A DNA stretch of 64,000 bases. Source: Isochrysis galbana (Eukaryota; Haptophyta; Isochrysidales; Isochrysidaceae). The notes beneath the pieces are model-generated. The model saw only the letters and a list, made by a program, of their open reading frames with translations. It had not been told where the DNA came from and did no database searches. The stretch is taken from the NCBI GenBank assembly GCA_018136815.1, contig CM030937.1:3151820-3215819 (forward strand), read 5' to 3'. A program made the position numbers and the translations under genes. Of this stretch, positions 43,222-53,680 are shown piece by piece. Position 1 is the stretch's first letter, and each line of letters starts with the position of its first letter.

Positions 43222-46200
43222 TCAGAAGAACGCAGAGGGTGTATCGAGGAAAGAGACGAGGGTGCGATCCGATGGCGACAGGCGTGCGAGAGCCTCGGAG
43301 CGACAGCGAACGAAGGTAGGCGAGGCAAGGGCATCGTGCGCAAATGCGTGGGAGCCAAACCACGGGGAACCGCGCGACGATCCCGACGAGTACCACCACT
43401 GCCCGAGGACGAAGACCGCGTGCTGCGGCCGCATCATTGGACCTGCAAGGTTGGCAACAGACGGGCGGGCTGAGACGGGCAAATGGGAGACATGAGCAAC
43501 GGGGCCACTGTGCGAGGACGGTGCGAGACGAGGCGAGCGGCGCGGGGCCTGATGATCCGAGCCGGTGGTCTCGGATCCCACGGGAGCTTCGATCACGTGC
43601 GACGTCGGCGGAGTTGAGACGGTCTGAGATTGTGATTCTGCAGCCCGCTTTCTCATCTGAGGCTTACGAAGAGGCGGGAAGGGGTGAGCATCATCATAGG
43701 CGGTGACGAGCGACTCGCAGCGGCGAAGCAATTCGGCTAGCGGCTCCCATGTGGCCGCAGCTTTCGCGTAACCACGCCACTTGACGAGATACTGCCTGGA
43801 ATCACCTCGACCCTTGCGGTCAAGGAGTGAATCCACCAGATACTCATCTGTTTGGACAGGATCTTCATCTGTGAGGGTATAGTAGGGACGGAGGTTAGTC
43901 ACATGCACCTCCTCGGAGAGGAGGCGATTTTCTTGGTCGCGTAGTCGGTAGCGGCCAGCGCCAAGCGCCTCAGCAATGCGGTATGGTCCGCTGTAGTGGT
44001 AGAGGAGCTTGTTGCGGTGTCCTGGAATCTTGCGAACCACCCTATCACCTGGGGCAAATTGGATAGGGGGAGAGTGAGTGCGTAGTGTGTCAGCGAGTGC
44101 GTCGGCTTGAGATTCTAAAGTTGCATCATAAGCCGCGGCCCACGCCGCCTTTAAACGACAATGCATTTTCCAAGCGTACGAGCGAATTTCCTGAGGTAAC
44201 TCGGGAGGCGGGCCAGTGTCAGGTGGATCAGAAAGCTGTGCAGGCAGGCGAAGCTCACGGCCATAGAGCAAGGCAGCAGGCGACATGCGGGTAATGCGAT
44301 TGGCGGAAGCGCGCATGCTCATTAGAAAGAACGGGAGATGATCGACCCAATGACCGCCGCCTTCATCAGTAGCGCGAGCCATGTTGATCAATGTTTGCTG
44401 AGCTCGTTCGACCAGGCCCACGCTCTCGTGATGATGAGGTGTGCTCGGCCGCAAGTCGGTGCCGGTGCGCTCGAGGATGATCGAGGTGAGTTGACTAGCG
44501 AGATTGCTGCCGGAGTCCGAGCGAAGTTGCCTTGGTACTCCGTGCCGAGAAACGACGTACGACATGAAGGCGTGAAGAGCGTCGGCACTCGAGGGGTCGC
44601 CGTTGTGAGGGGCCGCCTCGATCCAACGAGTGAGCGAGTCTACGAAAACGAGGAGCTTGTCGAAGCCTCGAGAGCCCTTGATGAAGTCGTGCGTGGGAGC
44701 CATCGACACGACGTCGCAAAAGACGATGTCGAACGGATAGGCGCCGACCTGCGGTCCCTTCGGATCTGCGAGGTGACGGAAGGGAGGCTTAGCTAAGGTG
44801 CACTCGTGGCATTGGCGAACGTGCTCACAGACGTCTGCGTTCATGCCAGGCCAAAAAAATCGGTCGCGTAAAAGGCGCGCCATTCGGTTGTCGCCGAGGT
44901 GGCACAGGTGGTCGTGAAAGGCTTCGAGGTAGGCGCGGCGCATCGTCTTCGGCACGTAGAGGCAGAGCTTCTCGCCGTCTCTCGTCGGCACTCGTCGATA
45001 GAGTAGTCCTGATCGCAACAGGCATCGCGAAGATTCGCGACTAAGCCAACGCAAGCGACGGTGATCGAGATCGGGTTTGTGAGGAGACGCGGAGAGGAAG
45101 CGAATGAGGTCGTGGCAGTCGGGGTCCTCGGCATGTGCCTCCTTGAGCGCCTCGGCGTTAGGTGTACCGACGTCGAGGTAGGAGAGGTTGATAGAATCCC
45201 TGGTCGTAGAGGACAATCTGGACGACCGTTCGTCAGCTTGCAGACTGGATGCCGTGGTGGTACGAGAACGAGAGGCAACGACGGCTGGCGACTGCCCATC
45301 CGATGCCGTGGTGGAGCGAGAGCTAGGAACGACGGCGGCTAGCAGCTGCCCACCCCCCTGCTTAGGAGCGGACGTCTCCGACGTCCCATCGTCTGCCGCC
45401 ACCAAGCGTGACACGCCATCCGCGTCTTTGTGATTAGCGCCCGGCTTGTGCTCGACGGTGAAGCGATACTCGGACAACTTGAGCGCCCATCGCATCAGGC
45501 GCGACGCTGGCCCACCCTGGACGGTGTCCTTCATGGTGTGTAACCAACGGAGAGCTTGGTGATCAATGACGAGGCGGAAGTGCCGGCCCCAAAGGTACGG
45601 TCGCCAAGTGCGAATGCTTTCCAAGGCGGCGAGAAGCTCCACTTCGGTGGTGGTCCAATGACGCTCCGCGGCGGTGAGGCGGCGACCGTAATACGCGACG
45701 ACATGCTCGTGCCCGTGGTCGTCAATTTGCGACAGGACTCCGCCGATACCCAGGGTACTTGCCGCGTCCGTTTTGACGATGAACTCTTTGTCGTGACGGG
45801 GCGCAGCCAACACTGGTGCGGACGTGATGAGGTCGATGAGGCGGCGGATCGCTGTCTGACACTCAGGTGACTGAGAGACGGTAGCCACATCGACACCCGT
45901 ACGCGTGAGGTCGGTGAGAGGGGCCGCAACGTGCGCGAAGCCCTTGATGAACCGACGGTAGTACGAGCAAAGACCGAGAAACGAGCGGACTTTTTCGAGC
46001 GAGTTGATGTGACGCGGATCGATCGAGCGTACCGCCTCGACTTTCTTGGGGTCCATCTCGAGACCACGACGAGAAACGACGTGCCCGAGGTACTCGCCCT
46101 TGATAGCGAACAAGATGCACTTGGAGGCCTTGCACGAGAGACCGGCCCAACGGAGACGCTCGAGAACGAGATCGAGACGGTGAAGCATCTGCTCGAATGA

Positions 46201-47730
46201 GGCGTCGACGCGTTCCTCTAGCGTGCTGCCTGTACCTGTCGACCAAATTCCGATGTCGTCCAGGTACGGCATGCAAATCTCCCACGCGAGGCCTTGGAGC
46301 ACCGCGTCCATGAGACGACACATGTAGGACGGGCCGGATTGGACGCCGAACGGGAGGTAGTTGAACTCGTACTTCTGGCGGTGGGTACAGAACGCCGTGA
46401 TGGGTTTGTCCTCCTCCTTGATAGGCAGACACCAGAAACCGGAGGCGAGATCGAGCAAGCAGAGAAACAAAGAATCTCGAGAGCCTTGGCCTCGAGATAA
46501 ACGATCGATCGCTTCGACGGTGAGCGGTAGAGGGCTGTCCGAGATACGAAGCTTCGAGTTCGTGTCCCGATAGTCGACGCAGAAGCGAACGGATCCATCT
46601 TTCTTACCGACGAGAACAACCCGCGAAGCCCATGGCGAATTGGACTTACGAATGATGCCCGCCGCCTCCATCTCAGCGACGTGCTTGTCGACGATGGCGC
46701 GGCCCTCGTCACCCATCTTGGACGGAGCGTGTCGGTGGGCTGTAGCGCCGGGGAGGAGAGGCAGCTCGACCTCCATCACGTGCGTGTGCCGAGGGTTCTT
46801 CGGGTCGAGGGCGAACGCGTCGACATGCCGTGCCAGCAGGCAGCGTACGCGCTGCTTCTGGGACGGCGACAATTGCTTGTCGGGGTCAATGGTGATAGCG
46901 TCGAGGAGCGCGCGCTGTGCCTCGGTGAGCGAGGACTCGGGGTCGTCTCCATCACCGGCGGCTGTCGACCGCGCTTCGTGCAACTTGTACTCGATGTGAG
47001 CTGACGCCACCGGCGAGTACGCAGGAAGAGTTACCGGACGTGGCGCCAGGTTCCAGACGGTGACCAACACCTCCCCCTCCGGGGTGGGGGTTTCGACGCT
47101 GGTGGCGACCATCGGAGGAGAATCGAGGCCGTCACGGGGCGGTAGACGGTCGACGAGAATGGCGGAGTCGGGGTAGTTCTCGATGACCTCTAGAGGTAGG
47201 CGAACAGAGAACGTACCCTTCGATCGCGCGGGGATGGTGATGGGCTGCCTGGTGTACAGAGCAAACTCTTTCAACGAGGCAGCCGACGGGGATCCCTTTG
47301 CGAAAAGCGGCTCGACATCGACAGCGGCGAACGAGGGAGAAGGAGACGAAGGAGGACTGCGAGTGAAGTCGAAACGAGGGGGCGGCTCGAGCTCGGGATC
47401 GAGGGGCGGCAAGGGAATCGACGTCGGCATCGCCGGCGGCGATTCGCCGTGGCGGTCCAGGCCGCCGAGGAATCGAGAAGTCAACGAAGCAAATGGCGGC
47501 GGCCTCGCCCAATCCCTAACGGCGGTTGCGGCCAAGGACGACGAGACGACGAAGGTAGGCGCGGTGGGCGTCGGGAATCTCCGGCTCGCCCTCGCAAAGG
47601 AAGCGGATGAACGGTTGACAATAGTACGGCGAATGGGCGCCATCGCCTGTCCCATATCGCCAATTGTCGGGGTGGTCGGGGCGAGCCGTATCGTGATCGG
47701 GAGGAGCGGGGCGGAAGGCGCAATAGGCAC
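43222..47730 (-). CDS. pol: Gypsy pol polyprotein (RT, RNase H, integrase, chromodomain)
   Basis: A frame of 1502 residues with the chromovirus order. Reverse transcriptase: KSNSPWASRVVLVGKKDGS, then YLDD at about 488. RNase H: KTDAASTLGIGGVLSQ at about 652. Integrase zinc-binding part: HLCHLGDNRMARLL and CHECTLAK, about 957. Integrase core: FVDSLTRWIEAAP, LRSDSGSN, GLVERAQQTL. GPY/F module: PGDRVVRKIPGHRNKLLYHY. A chromodomain (about 1293-1343) with QYLVKWRGYAKAAATWEP, which in this group directs integration to marked chromatin. The frame looks whole. An aspartic protease motif was not found with confidence. Confidence 0.9.
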   Translation of the reverse strand: MPIAPSAPLLPITIRLAPTTPTIGDMGQAMAPIRRTIVNRSSASFARASRRFPTPTAPTFVVSSSLAATAVRDWARPPPFASLTSRFLGGLDRHGESPPAMPTSIPLPPLDPELEPPPRFDFTRSPPSSPSPSFAAVDVEPLFAKGSPSAASLKEFALYTRQPITIPARSKGTFSVRLPLEVIENYPDSAILVDRLPPRDGLDSPPMVATSVETPTPEGEVLVTVWNLAPRPVTLPAYSPVASAHIEYKLHEARSTAAGDGDDPESSLTEAQRALLDAITIDPDKQLSPSQKQRVRCLLARHVDAFALDPKNPRHTHVMEVELPLLPGATAHRHAPSKMGDEGRAIVDKHVAEMEAAGIIRKSNSPWASRVVLVGKKDGSVRFCVDYRDTNSKLRISDSPLPLTVEAIDRLSRGQGSRDSLFLCLLDLASGFWCLPIKEEDKPITAFCTHRQKYEFNYLPFGVQSGPSYMCRLMDAVLQGLAWEICMPYLDDIGIWSTGTGSTLEERVDASFEQMLHRLDLVLERLRWAGLSCKASKCILFAIKGEYLGHVVSRRGLEMDPKKVEAVRSIDPRHINSLEKVRSFLGLCSYYRRFIKGFAHVAAPLTDLTRTGVDVATVSQSPECQTAIRRLIDLITSAPVLAAPRHDKEFIVKTDAASTLGIGGVLSQIDDHGHEHVVAYYGRRLTAAERHWTTTEVELLAALESIRTWRPYLWGRHFRLVIDHQALRWLHTMKDTVQGGPASRLMRWALKLSEYRFTVEHKPGANHKDADGVSRLVAADDGTSETSAPKQGGGQLLAAVVPSSRSTTASDGQSPAVVASRSRTTTASSLQADERSSRLSSTTRDSINLSYLDVGTPNAEALKEAHAEDPDCHDLIRFLSASPHKPDLDHRRLRWLSRESSRCLLRSGLLYRRVPTRDGEKLCLYVPKTMRRAYLEAFHDHLCHLGDNRMARLLRDRFFWPGMNADVCEHVRQCHECTLAKPPFRHLADPKGPQVGAYPFDIVFCDVVSMAPTHDFIKGSRGFDKLLVFVDSLTRWIEAAPHNGDPSSADALHAFMSYVVSRHGVPRQLRSDSGSNLASQLTSIILERTGTDLRPSTPHHHESVGLVERAQQTLINMARATDEGGGHWVDHLPFFLMSMRASANRITRMSPAALLYGRELRLPAQLSDPPDTGPPPELPQEIRSYAWKMHCRLKAAWAAAYDATLESQADALADTLRTHSPPIQFAPGDRVVRKIPGHRNKLLYHYSGPYRIAEALGAGRYRLRDQENRLLSEEVHVTNLRPYYTLTDEDPVQTDEYLVDSLLDRKGRGDSRQYLVKWRGYAKAAATWEPLAELLRRCESLVTAYDDAHPFPPLRKPQMRKRAAESQSQTVSTPPTSHVIEAPVGSETTGSDHQAPRRSPRLAPSSHSGPVAHVSHLPVSARPSVANLAGPMMRPQHAVFVLGQWWYSSGSSRGSPWFGSHAFAHDALASPTFVRCRSEALARLSPSDRTLVSFLDTPSAFF

Positions 47731-48110
47731 AACCGGTGGCTGTGGTCCATACGCCGCCCTCAGACGTAGGGCGCTGCGTGCGAGGCACCTTCATAGACGC
47801 GTCGGTCGGACGGGCCCTAGCGAATGAAGCAGCTAGATCAGCGTGCCCACAATAGCGTGACATGGGGTCGAAGTCGACCTTAGCATTACGCCACGATTCC
47901 AAATCCCATTTGGCACCCTCGGGATGGCCGAGGTTGTCCGCCGGCGGCGCGCAGCGGCGGCTCTTCTGCGATGGCGGTGCGTCGAGAGGTGGGAGTCCAC
48001 CCTCCAACTTAGGAGGCGGCTCCCTGGTGTGGTCGGTGCGTCCCTGGTGGGACCGATCTCCATTACGATGATTCCGAGTATCGGGACCGCGGCTGCCCCC
48101 GGAGTTAGCG

Positions 48111-48599
48111 CACGACTTTCTCACATAACTCGACTAAAATCAAACCCAAACACTCCGGCCAGACGACGACGGACGACGATCAGAAGGCGATCTGTCGGCG
48201 ATCCCGTCTGGAAGGGGAATCGCACCATAACGGAAACGAGGGGCAATCCTGCCGCACAGGATTCCAAGAGACCTACCAAATAAGACGAAAGGAGTGCGAT
48301 GTGCCTAAGGGGGAGATACGAAGAGGTCGTAAATTAAACCTGATTGCCCCCAGAAGCAGATAAAGAACCGCTGTAGAGATAGCAAATTAAACCTATTTGC
48401 GAGGCGCCTGGGAGGAAGAAAGGTGGGGAAACTTCCCTTCTCCTTCGAGAGAAAGAGAGAGGGCGCTCCATCCACAACCCACGATCCCATGCATCCAAGC
48501 GAAGCTTTTGACCGAGAACGAGAGAAAGCAGAGAATTATAACGATAAATACCGAATGACGAAGAGAAGCCTAACGAGTGTCGATTCGCGAATGCGACAC
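48111..48599 (-). repeat. 5' LTR of the gypsy element
   Basis: Partner of 41688-42176, in the same orientation, at the upstream end of the minus-strand element. Confidence 0.85.
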
Positions 48600-49145
48600 A
48601 CTGTTTTTTTAGAGTGGGGCTGGGGCTGTAGGGCCTGGTAAGAGTTTTGCGTCCGAACCCCCAAAGTTTTGTGCAAAAGTTTCGCGGAAGTTTGGCACCG
48701 AGCCCTGAAGTTTTGTGTCCATAGATGCTCCGTTAGGTATCAGGTCGTCAGGTTTCGGCTCCCTTAGCATGATATCAGGTCCCATTCTCAGCCTAATATC
48801 AGGTTATACGCGATATTATAAGTATAGTAGTGATGAACAAAAGAATAGCTTACTTATACTTCTGCATTGCTGATCATTTATTATTAATTATTAATTACCC
48901 CCAGACGCTAATCTAGCCTCTGTGTTGGGTCGCTATGGGGGGGGGGGGGGGGGACGCCCCTCCACACTGTCTTGATTCCCCTCATGCCCTCTTGAGGGGC
49001 GAGAACCACCCATCCCCTCTTTCCCCCGCTGTTTTTCGCGCTAAGTGTACGACTACTACTACTAGTACTAGAGGATTCAATTGTCCATTATATTTATAGT
49101 CGCCTGACCTCGTCATGACCTTACATCAAGCCATCAGGTCATCAG
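48600..49145. other. No gene
   Basis: AT-rich spacer with a run of G at about 48935-48953 and short repeated phrases (ATATCAGGT). Nothing is recognisable. Confidence 0.5.
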
Positions 49146-49250
49146 TAGGGCGGTCAAACAGTGTTTTTTTATAAGGGGTGAAAAAATGACCATCTCAGAA
49201 TTGAGGAAATTTAAGGATTTTTTTCGGGAGAAAGTTCCCAATACACCCAA
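49146..49250 (+). repeat. hAT-like element end, locus 2
   Basis: It starts TAGGGCGGTCAAACA, like 38664, and shares the next short blocks. It lies about 840 bp before a hAT transposase C-terminal frame on the same strand, so it may be that element's left terminus. Confidence 0.4.
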
Positions 49251-49360
49251 CTAGCACATATCCGGGGCCCATTAGGACCCGGACCCCCCCCTTGGGCCCC
49301 CATAACAAAACGTAATCAAAAACTGACAAAAGACGCTAAAATCGCAAAAGCTCAAAAAGC

Positions 49361-49742
49361 CCAACTTCGAACCGATGCCGGGCGCGCTGCGTGGCCGTTT
49401 TCGACGATCCATCCGGATGGCGGACCCCACCAGATACCATATACGCATATCCCACCCGGATGGTCACGCCAATCGGGCAGGCCGCGCGCCGAACCCTCGT
49501 CGAAATCACCCACCCGCCGAGCCCATTGAACGTTGAGCCGTCGCCGAGGGAGGCCCGGAGAGACCAACTTCGAACCGACGCCGGGCGCGCTTCGTGGCCG
49601 TTTTCGACGATCCATCCGGATGGCGGACCCCACCAGATACCATATACGCATATCCTACCCGGATGGTCACGCCAATCGGGCAGGCCGCGCGCCGAACCCT
49701 CGTCGAAATCACCCACCCGCCGAGCCCATTGAACGTTGAGCC
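49361..49742. repeat. 203-bp tandem repeat, 1.9 copies
   Basis: The unit CCAACTTCGAACCG... starts at 49361 and again at 49564. The second copy stops at 49742 with TTGAGCC. The copies are nearly identical, and both contain CGACGATCCATCCGGATGGC and CACCCGGATGGTCACG-type phrases. The unit contains an internal palindrome (CCATCCGGATGG). The tract lies between the hAT-like end and the hAT frame. Confidence 0.85.
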
Positions 49743-49975
49743 ACTGCATGAGCATACGAGGCATCGAAGGCCCTCAGCAGACCCATCTCTTGATGTTGTT
49801 CCTTGCAATGATATGGAGCCGCACAATTGTCTGACAAGCGGTCTTGCAAATACGCGAGACCTCCTTTCACCTTGTCAATCAGGATTTGCCAATTTGACAG
49901 TTTGCGAACGTCGATGATAGCACGGAGCTCGGCTTCCGTGTGAATCACAAGCTGCGAGCCATCTGCATACTTCAC
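49743..49975 (-). pseudogene. Unknown protein fragment in inverted orientation
   Basis: A minus-strand frame with coding-like composition (KYADGSQLVIHTEAELRAII; RKLSNWQILIDKVKGGLA) sits head-to-head against the hAT frame at 49990. It may be an inverted piece of the same transposon or of a captured gene. It has no motif I can name, and is short and probably not functional. Confidence 0.3.
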
Positions 49976-49989
49976 TGAATAATTACTGC

Positions 49990-50739
49990 ATGGGCAAAGT
50001 CTACGACCGGATGTTTATGATTCGACAGCGCCTGGAATCGATGCAAGCCAAGGTCCCTTGGTTCAAGGATTTATCGAAGGTGCATGCCGATCGTTGGGAA
50101 TACCTCCACTCACCCATGCATGCAGCAGGTTATGCCTTGGATCCAGAATACATGCAAACGGTTGGTGATTTGGATGAAGCGACCACGGATGGCTTGCACA
50201 CGATATTTGACCGCCTTTGCTTACGTGATGCTATCTTGGCTTCCCCCAACCCGGATGAGGCTTGGAAAGAGTATACCTCCTCCACCCCTGCAGTGGTGCA
50301 ACGAGTGGCGCAAGTGGAGAGAGAATTTGCCGTGTTCCAAAATGGCGATGGCGCGTTTTCTCGGCCGTCCGCAATAGAAAACGCCAAGGCTATGGAACCG
50401 TCTCAGTGGTGGACAATGTACGGCAAGCATGTTCCAATGCTTGCAAGTCTTGCACAACAAGTTTTGTCGCAGCCAACAGCCGCATCGGCAGCGGAACGCA
50501 ACTGGTCAGTGTATGGCCAAATTCATTCTCAAGCTCGGTCACGCATGTCCCATCAAGTGGCAGATAAGTTGGTCCTCGCGCATGAATCAATGCATGTGCA
50601 GATGCGCATGCAAAGTGCTGGATGGTCACCGGATGTCGTCAAATGGGACGATGATGACGACAGTGACCAAGAGGATGATTGGGTTGGTGATGAGGCTGCG
50701 TGTCCCAGTGAGGAAACGATTCAAAGTCTGCTCATTTGA
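49990..50739 (+). pseudogene. hAT transposase, C-terminal half
   Basis: A frame of 249 residues begins near EKVYDRMF-type sequence (GKVYDRMFMIRQRLES). It contains ADRWEYLHSPMHAAGYALDP and the hAT dimerisation region (WWTMYGKHVPMLASLAQQVL; PTAASAAERNWSVYGQIHSQ; ADKLVLAHESM). An acidic tail follows. The N-terminal BED finger and the first catalytic Asp region are absent, so this is a 5'-truncated copy. An hAT N-terminal piece at 55730 comes from a different position and is not its missing half. Confidence 0.8.
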
Positions 50740-50785
50740 TAGAGCCATTCACCCCACTCTCAATCTGAATCTCACAGAACTCAGG

Positions 50786-50850
50786 AATGGCGAACGCGAT
50801 CGCGCGATCGCGCGCACGTGCGCACACGCACACGTGCCCGCCGCCCGCCG
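50786..50850. other. Alternating purine-pyrimidine tract
   Basis: The sequence alternates GCGATCGCGCGATCGCGCGC and then (CA)/(CG) steps to GCACACGTGC. Such sequence favours Z-DNA. It lies about 290-340 bp upstream of the thioesterase start. Confidence 0.5.
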
Positions 50851-51129
50851 CGCCGCATGCGCCGCCGCACTGCTGGCGCACGCCTCCGCGCCCGTCTAAA
50901 AACGGAGGGAGAAACGGAAGGGGTTTCAAAAACGGCAATAACGGCCTGTTTTCCGCCTTCGTAGAAAAACGGTGAATACGTTTCTCCCATCTAGGGCCTC
51001 TTTCCCCCTTTCTTCCACATCGTTTTGTATTCTGCGTCTCTATTTCTGATATCGAGTACCTTTCTTCCCATTTTTGCATCTCTCGATCTGGCCCACCTCC
51101 GACGCCGAACGACCCTTACGCACCCCGCC

Positions 51130-52937
51130 ATGCCGCTCTCGCTCGAGGAGATCGAGGAGATACAGGCGCGCGGCGAGCTGCCAACCGTCTCCATCTCCCA
51201 CTGCCTGCACCCTACTGAGGGCTTGTGGCCCTGCTCTAACACATCTCCGATGCCCGCAGGCCGACCTTATGGCTGACGACATTGAGATTGACTTCGAGAA
51301 GATGAAGCTGTGGGATAAGGAAAAGCTGACGTACTACTTTGAGAACGGCGGGGTGGAGCCGCCCGCCGAGTGGCAGCAGCCGCCGTGCGTCCCGCTCGAA
51401 CCTGTGCGCGCCCACACCTGAATGGGCGTACTAGAAGAGCCCGAGCGCACGTCCTACCCACTCGGCTTGCCGTGCAGGTCGATGACGCTACCTTCAAGAA
51501 GTGGTTCCCTAAGTGGAAGAAGCCTGAGTCGAAGCCGAAATTCCGCCTCGTGTGCTTCCACAATGCAGGCTCTGCAGAGTCCAATTACACGGGCAGGGGG
51601 CTCCGCATGCCAACCGACAACCCGTGAGAATCTTGCCATCTAGGAAAGGGGTAGGGAGGAGGCGGGCGAGTGCGTCTCTGCCTTGTAGCTGCGGGCGACA
51701 CGGCCGAGCATCCAATGCACCCGTAGTTCGTTAACCTCGCGCCCTGCGGGGGGCGAGGGTTGTGCAGCTTTAGCCTCTGTGCTTGGGTTATCGCGAACCT
51801 GGGCGGGCCATGGACAGCCGCAGGCTCACGCAAGCTCATGCATGACAACTCCCCCCTTTTCGGGGCACCATTGTAGTTTCGTCGTCGCGTGCAACGAGAA
51901 GGGCGGCGAGCTCCTGGCGGTCGAGCTTCCGGGCCGCGAATCGCGCCGTGCCGAGCAGCGCTTCCTAACCCTACGCGATGCAGCGGCCGCGCTCTTCCCC
52001 ATCCTAGCGCCGACGCTCAATCAGCCGGGGGTGCCGTACGTTATGATCGGTCACTCAATGGGAACCTGGATGCTCTTCGAGACGCTGAAACTGCTAATGA
52101 CCAAGGGCGTTGCGCTCCCGGCACAGGTTTGCTGTCGCCCCGCCTTCGTCCGTCCCAGTCGACACACTACACTTCGGACGGCGTGCACACGGGCCCGAAG
52201 CTTCATACAGCATGAACTTTTGCAGGCTGCAATGTCAGCTCCAAGGCGTGTTGCCATCTGCTCTCCATGCGCCTTTTGGCATTGGAGCACATGAGGAATC
52301 GACCTCACCTCGCCAACCCGATGCTCGCATGAGCTCCCTCGCTGTGCCAACCGCACCTCTTGGCCCATCTTTGCCGGCAGGTGGTCGTCTCGTCCTTCCC
52401 GTCGCCTGCCATTCCCGTTGCCGACCGGCCGTGGCGGCCCAACAAGGGGATGAGCGACAGTGCCTTCAAGGATGAGTGCCGCACGTGGTCGGTCAACGAG
52501 GTTGTGTTTTCGGACGGAATGTGGATGAAGGGGCCCAACTATGAGAGCCTCATGCGCGACGACTTCACCCTTTTCGACGCGTACGAGTACGAGCCGGCTC
52601 CGGCCAAGATCCCGGTGTGCTCTCGGCCCACTAAAACATGCGGACAGCTCATTGATCAGCGCATCCTCGCCTCCTCAGCTGCCTCCGTGCGCGGCGGGTG
52701 CGCCTAGCCCACATCCGCTGACTCCTCACTCTTCATGTTCAGGTACTCATCTCGGCGTACTACGCTAGAGACGATAAGAATGTGAAGCGCCATCACGTGA
52801 ACACGTGGCAGGACCTGACCAGTCATGGGTTCAAGATTGAGGAGGTGCCGGGTAATCACTTGTTCTTCTACCAATATGATGTGCGCAACAAGTGGATGGA
52901 GAGGGTACTCGAAACGATGCCAGACGGATTTTGTTGA
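51130..52937 (+). CDS. Type II thioesterase-like alpha/beta hydrolase (6 exons)
   Basis: Proposed exons are 51130-51186, 51260-51388, 51478-51623, 51877-52126, 52381-52614 and 52743-52937, giving about 336 residues. All junctions keep phase; the end of exon 2 is uncertain (51352 also fits). An N-terminal extension of about 60 residues (DDIEIDFEKMKLWDKEKLTY) precedes a type II thioesterase domain: FRLVCFHNAG, ELLAVELPGRESR, the nucleophile motif GHSMG (Ser171), DDK at about 282-284 in the usual Asp region, and the catalytic His in PGNHLFF (His311). Such enzymes release acyl chains from carrier proteins of polyketide or peptide synthases, or from fatty acid synthase. The gene is on the same strand as, and 4.5 kb before, an acyl-AMP ligase. 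Confidence 0.8.
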
Positions 52938-53319
52938 GAAGCTGCCGTGAGCCTCGGCTTGCTTACATAGGAGTGGCCCCGAGTTGGCTTGACTTAAAGC
53001 GCCGGGCGCCCGTGGACGCAGTACCCACAACACGCATCCTATCGCCCTTTCACTTCGCAGCATGGCGGCGACGACGGTGAACCCAGCAACGCCATGCCAT
53101 ATCTACCCGCCGTCAATGTGCGGCACTTTTGCCACCGCCTCGCCTTGTACGCATCGATGCTCATGCCCACATCCTTGCGGCTCCTTCGTGAGCGAAAGCT
53201 CCCATGTATCGCGCGTATGGGAGACAGTAGGATTATGCTTCTGTTGTCCCTTGTTAGGCGTGTCCGGCCAGGTGCATCTAAACTTCATAATATTCTTACC
53301 GCACTCGCGGCGAATGGAA
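52938..53319. other. No gene; 3' flank of the thioesterase
   Basis: Only short frames, with nothing recognisable. Confidence 0.5.
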
Positions 53320-53680
53320 CCACTACCTAAATGTAGTATACTTTCTACACCCCCACTCCCCCAGCCCTTCCCCCCCCGCCATCAGGCGGCTCCCCCCATG
53401 CACTACTAGGGGGATAGGGGTGAAGGGCTTAGATATGGTGGCCTGCCATGAGGCCATTGAGGATTTGAAGCGGGCCATCACAGCCGAGCCCGTCTTAACT
53501 CCGCCCAAAGACGACCGTCCGTTCATCGTCAAGACGGATGGCGCCACTCAACTCGGTATCGCCGGTATCCTCTCTCAACGAGATGACGAGGGCCGTGAGA
53601 GAGTGGTCGCGTACTACGGTCGGACCCTATCTCCCGCCGAAAAAAATTGGACCGTTTCCGAGGTTGAGCTTTTCGGATAA
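53320..53680 (+). mobile_element. Ty3/gypsy-like fossil (RNase H part) with an inverted terminal piece
   Basis: Bases 53446-53680 carry RNase H signature sequence (FIVKTDGATQLGIAGILSQ; VVAYYGRTLSPAEKNW), related to but distinct from the element at 41688-48599. Just before it, 53395-53445 is the reverse complement of 41255-41310. Only a small part of the element survives and it is broken. Confidence 0.7.

Larger units (their letters stand above)
41688..48599 (-). mobile_element. Ty3/gypsy LTR retrotransposon with chromodomain (chromovirus)
   Basis: A 6.9-kb element on the minus strand, bounded by two LTRs of about 489 bp. The internal region holds one long pol frame (43222-47730) that looks whole. 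A purine run sits next to the 3' LTR (AGCAGGGGG before TGTCGC). About 1 kb of non-coding, repeat-rich DNA lies between pol and the 3' LTR. No long gag frame was recognised; a short Cys-containing frame lies between the 5' LTR and pol. The LTRs differ at roughly 15 positions and by a few small indels by eye, so the insertion is fairly young. No convincing target duplication was found. Confidence 0.85.

Noticed and set aside
49361-49390. TTCGAACC sequence resembling a tRNA B box in the 203-bp repeat
   Set aside because: No A box, no cloverleaf and no acceptor stem could be fitted, so no tRNA is called.
52051-52368. Antisense frames across the thioesterase
   Set aside because: The sense exons carry the catalytic triad and in-phase splice sites; the antisense frames have no motifs.
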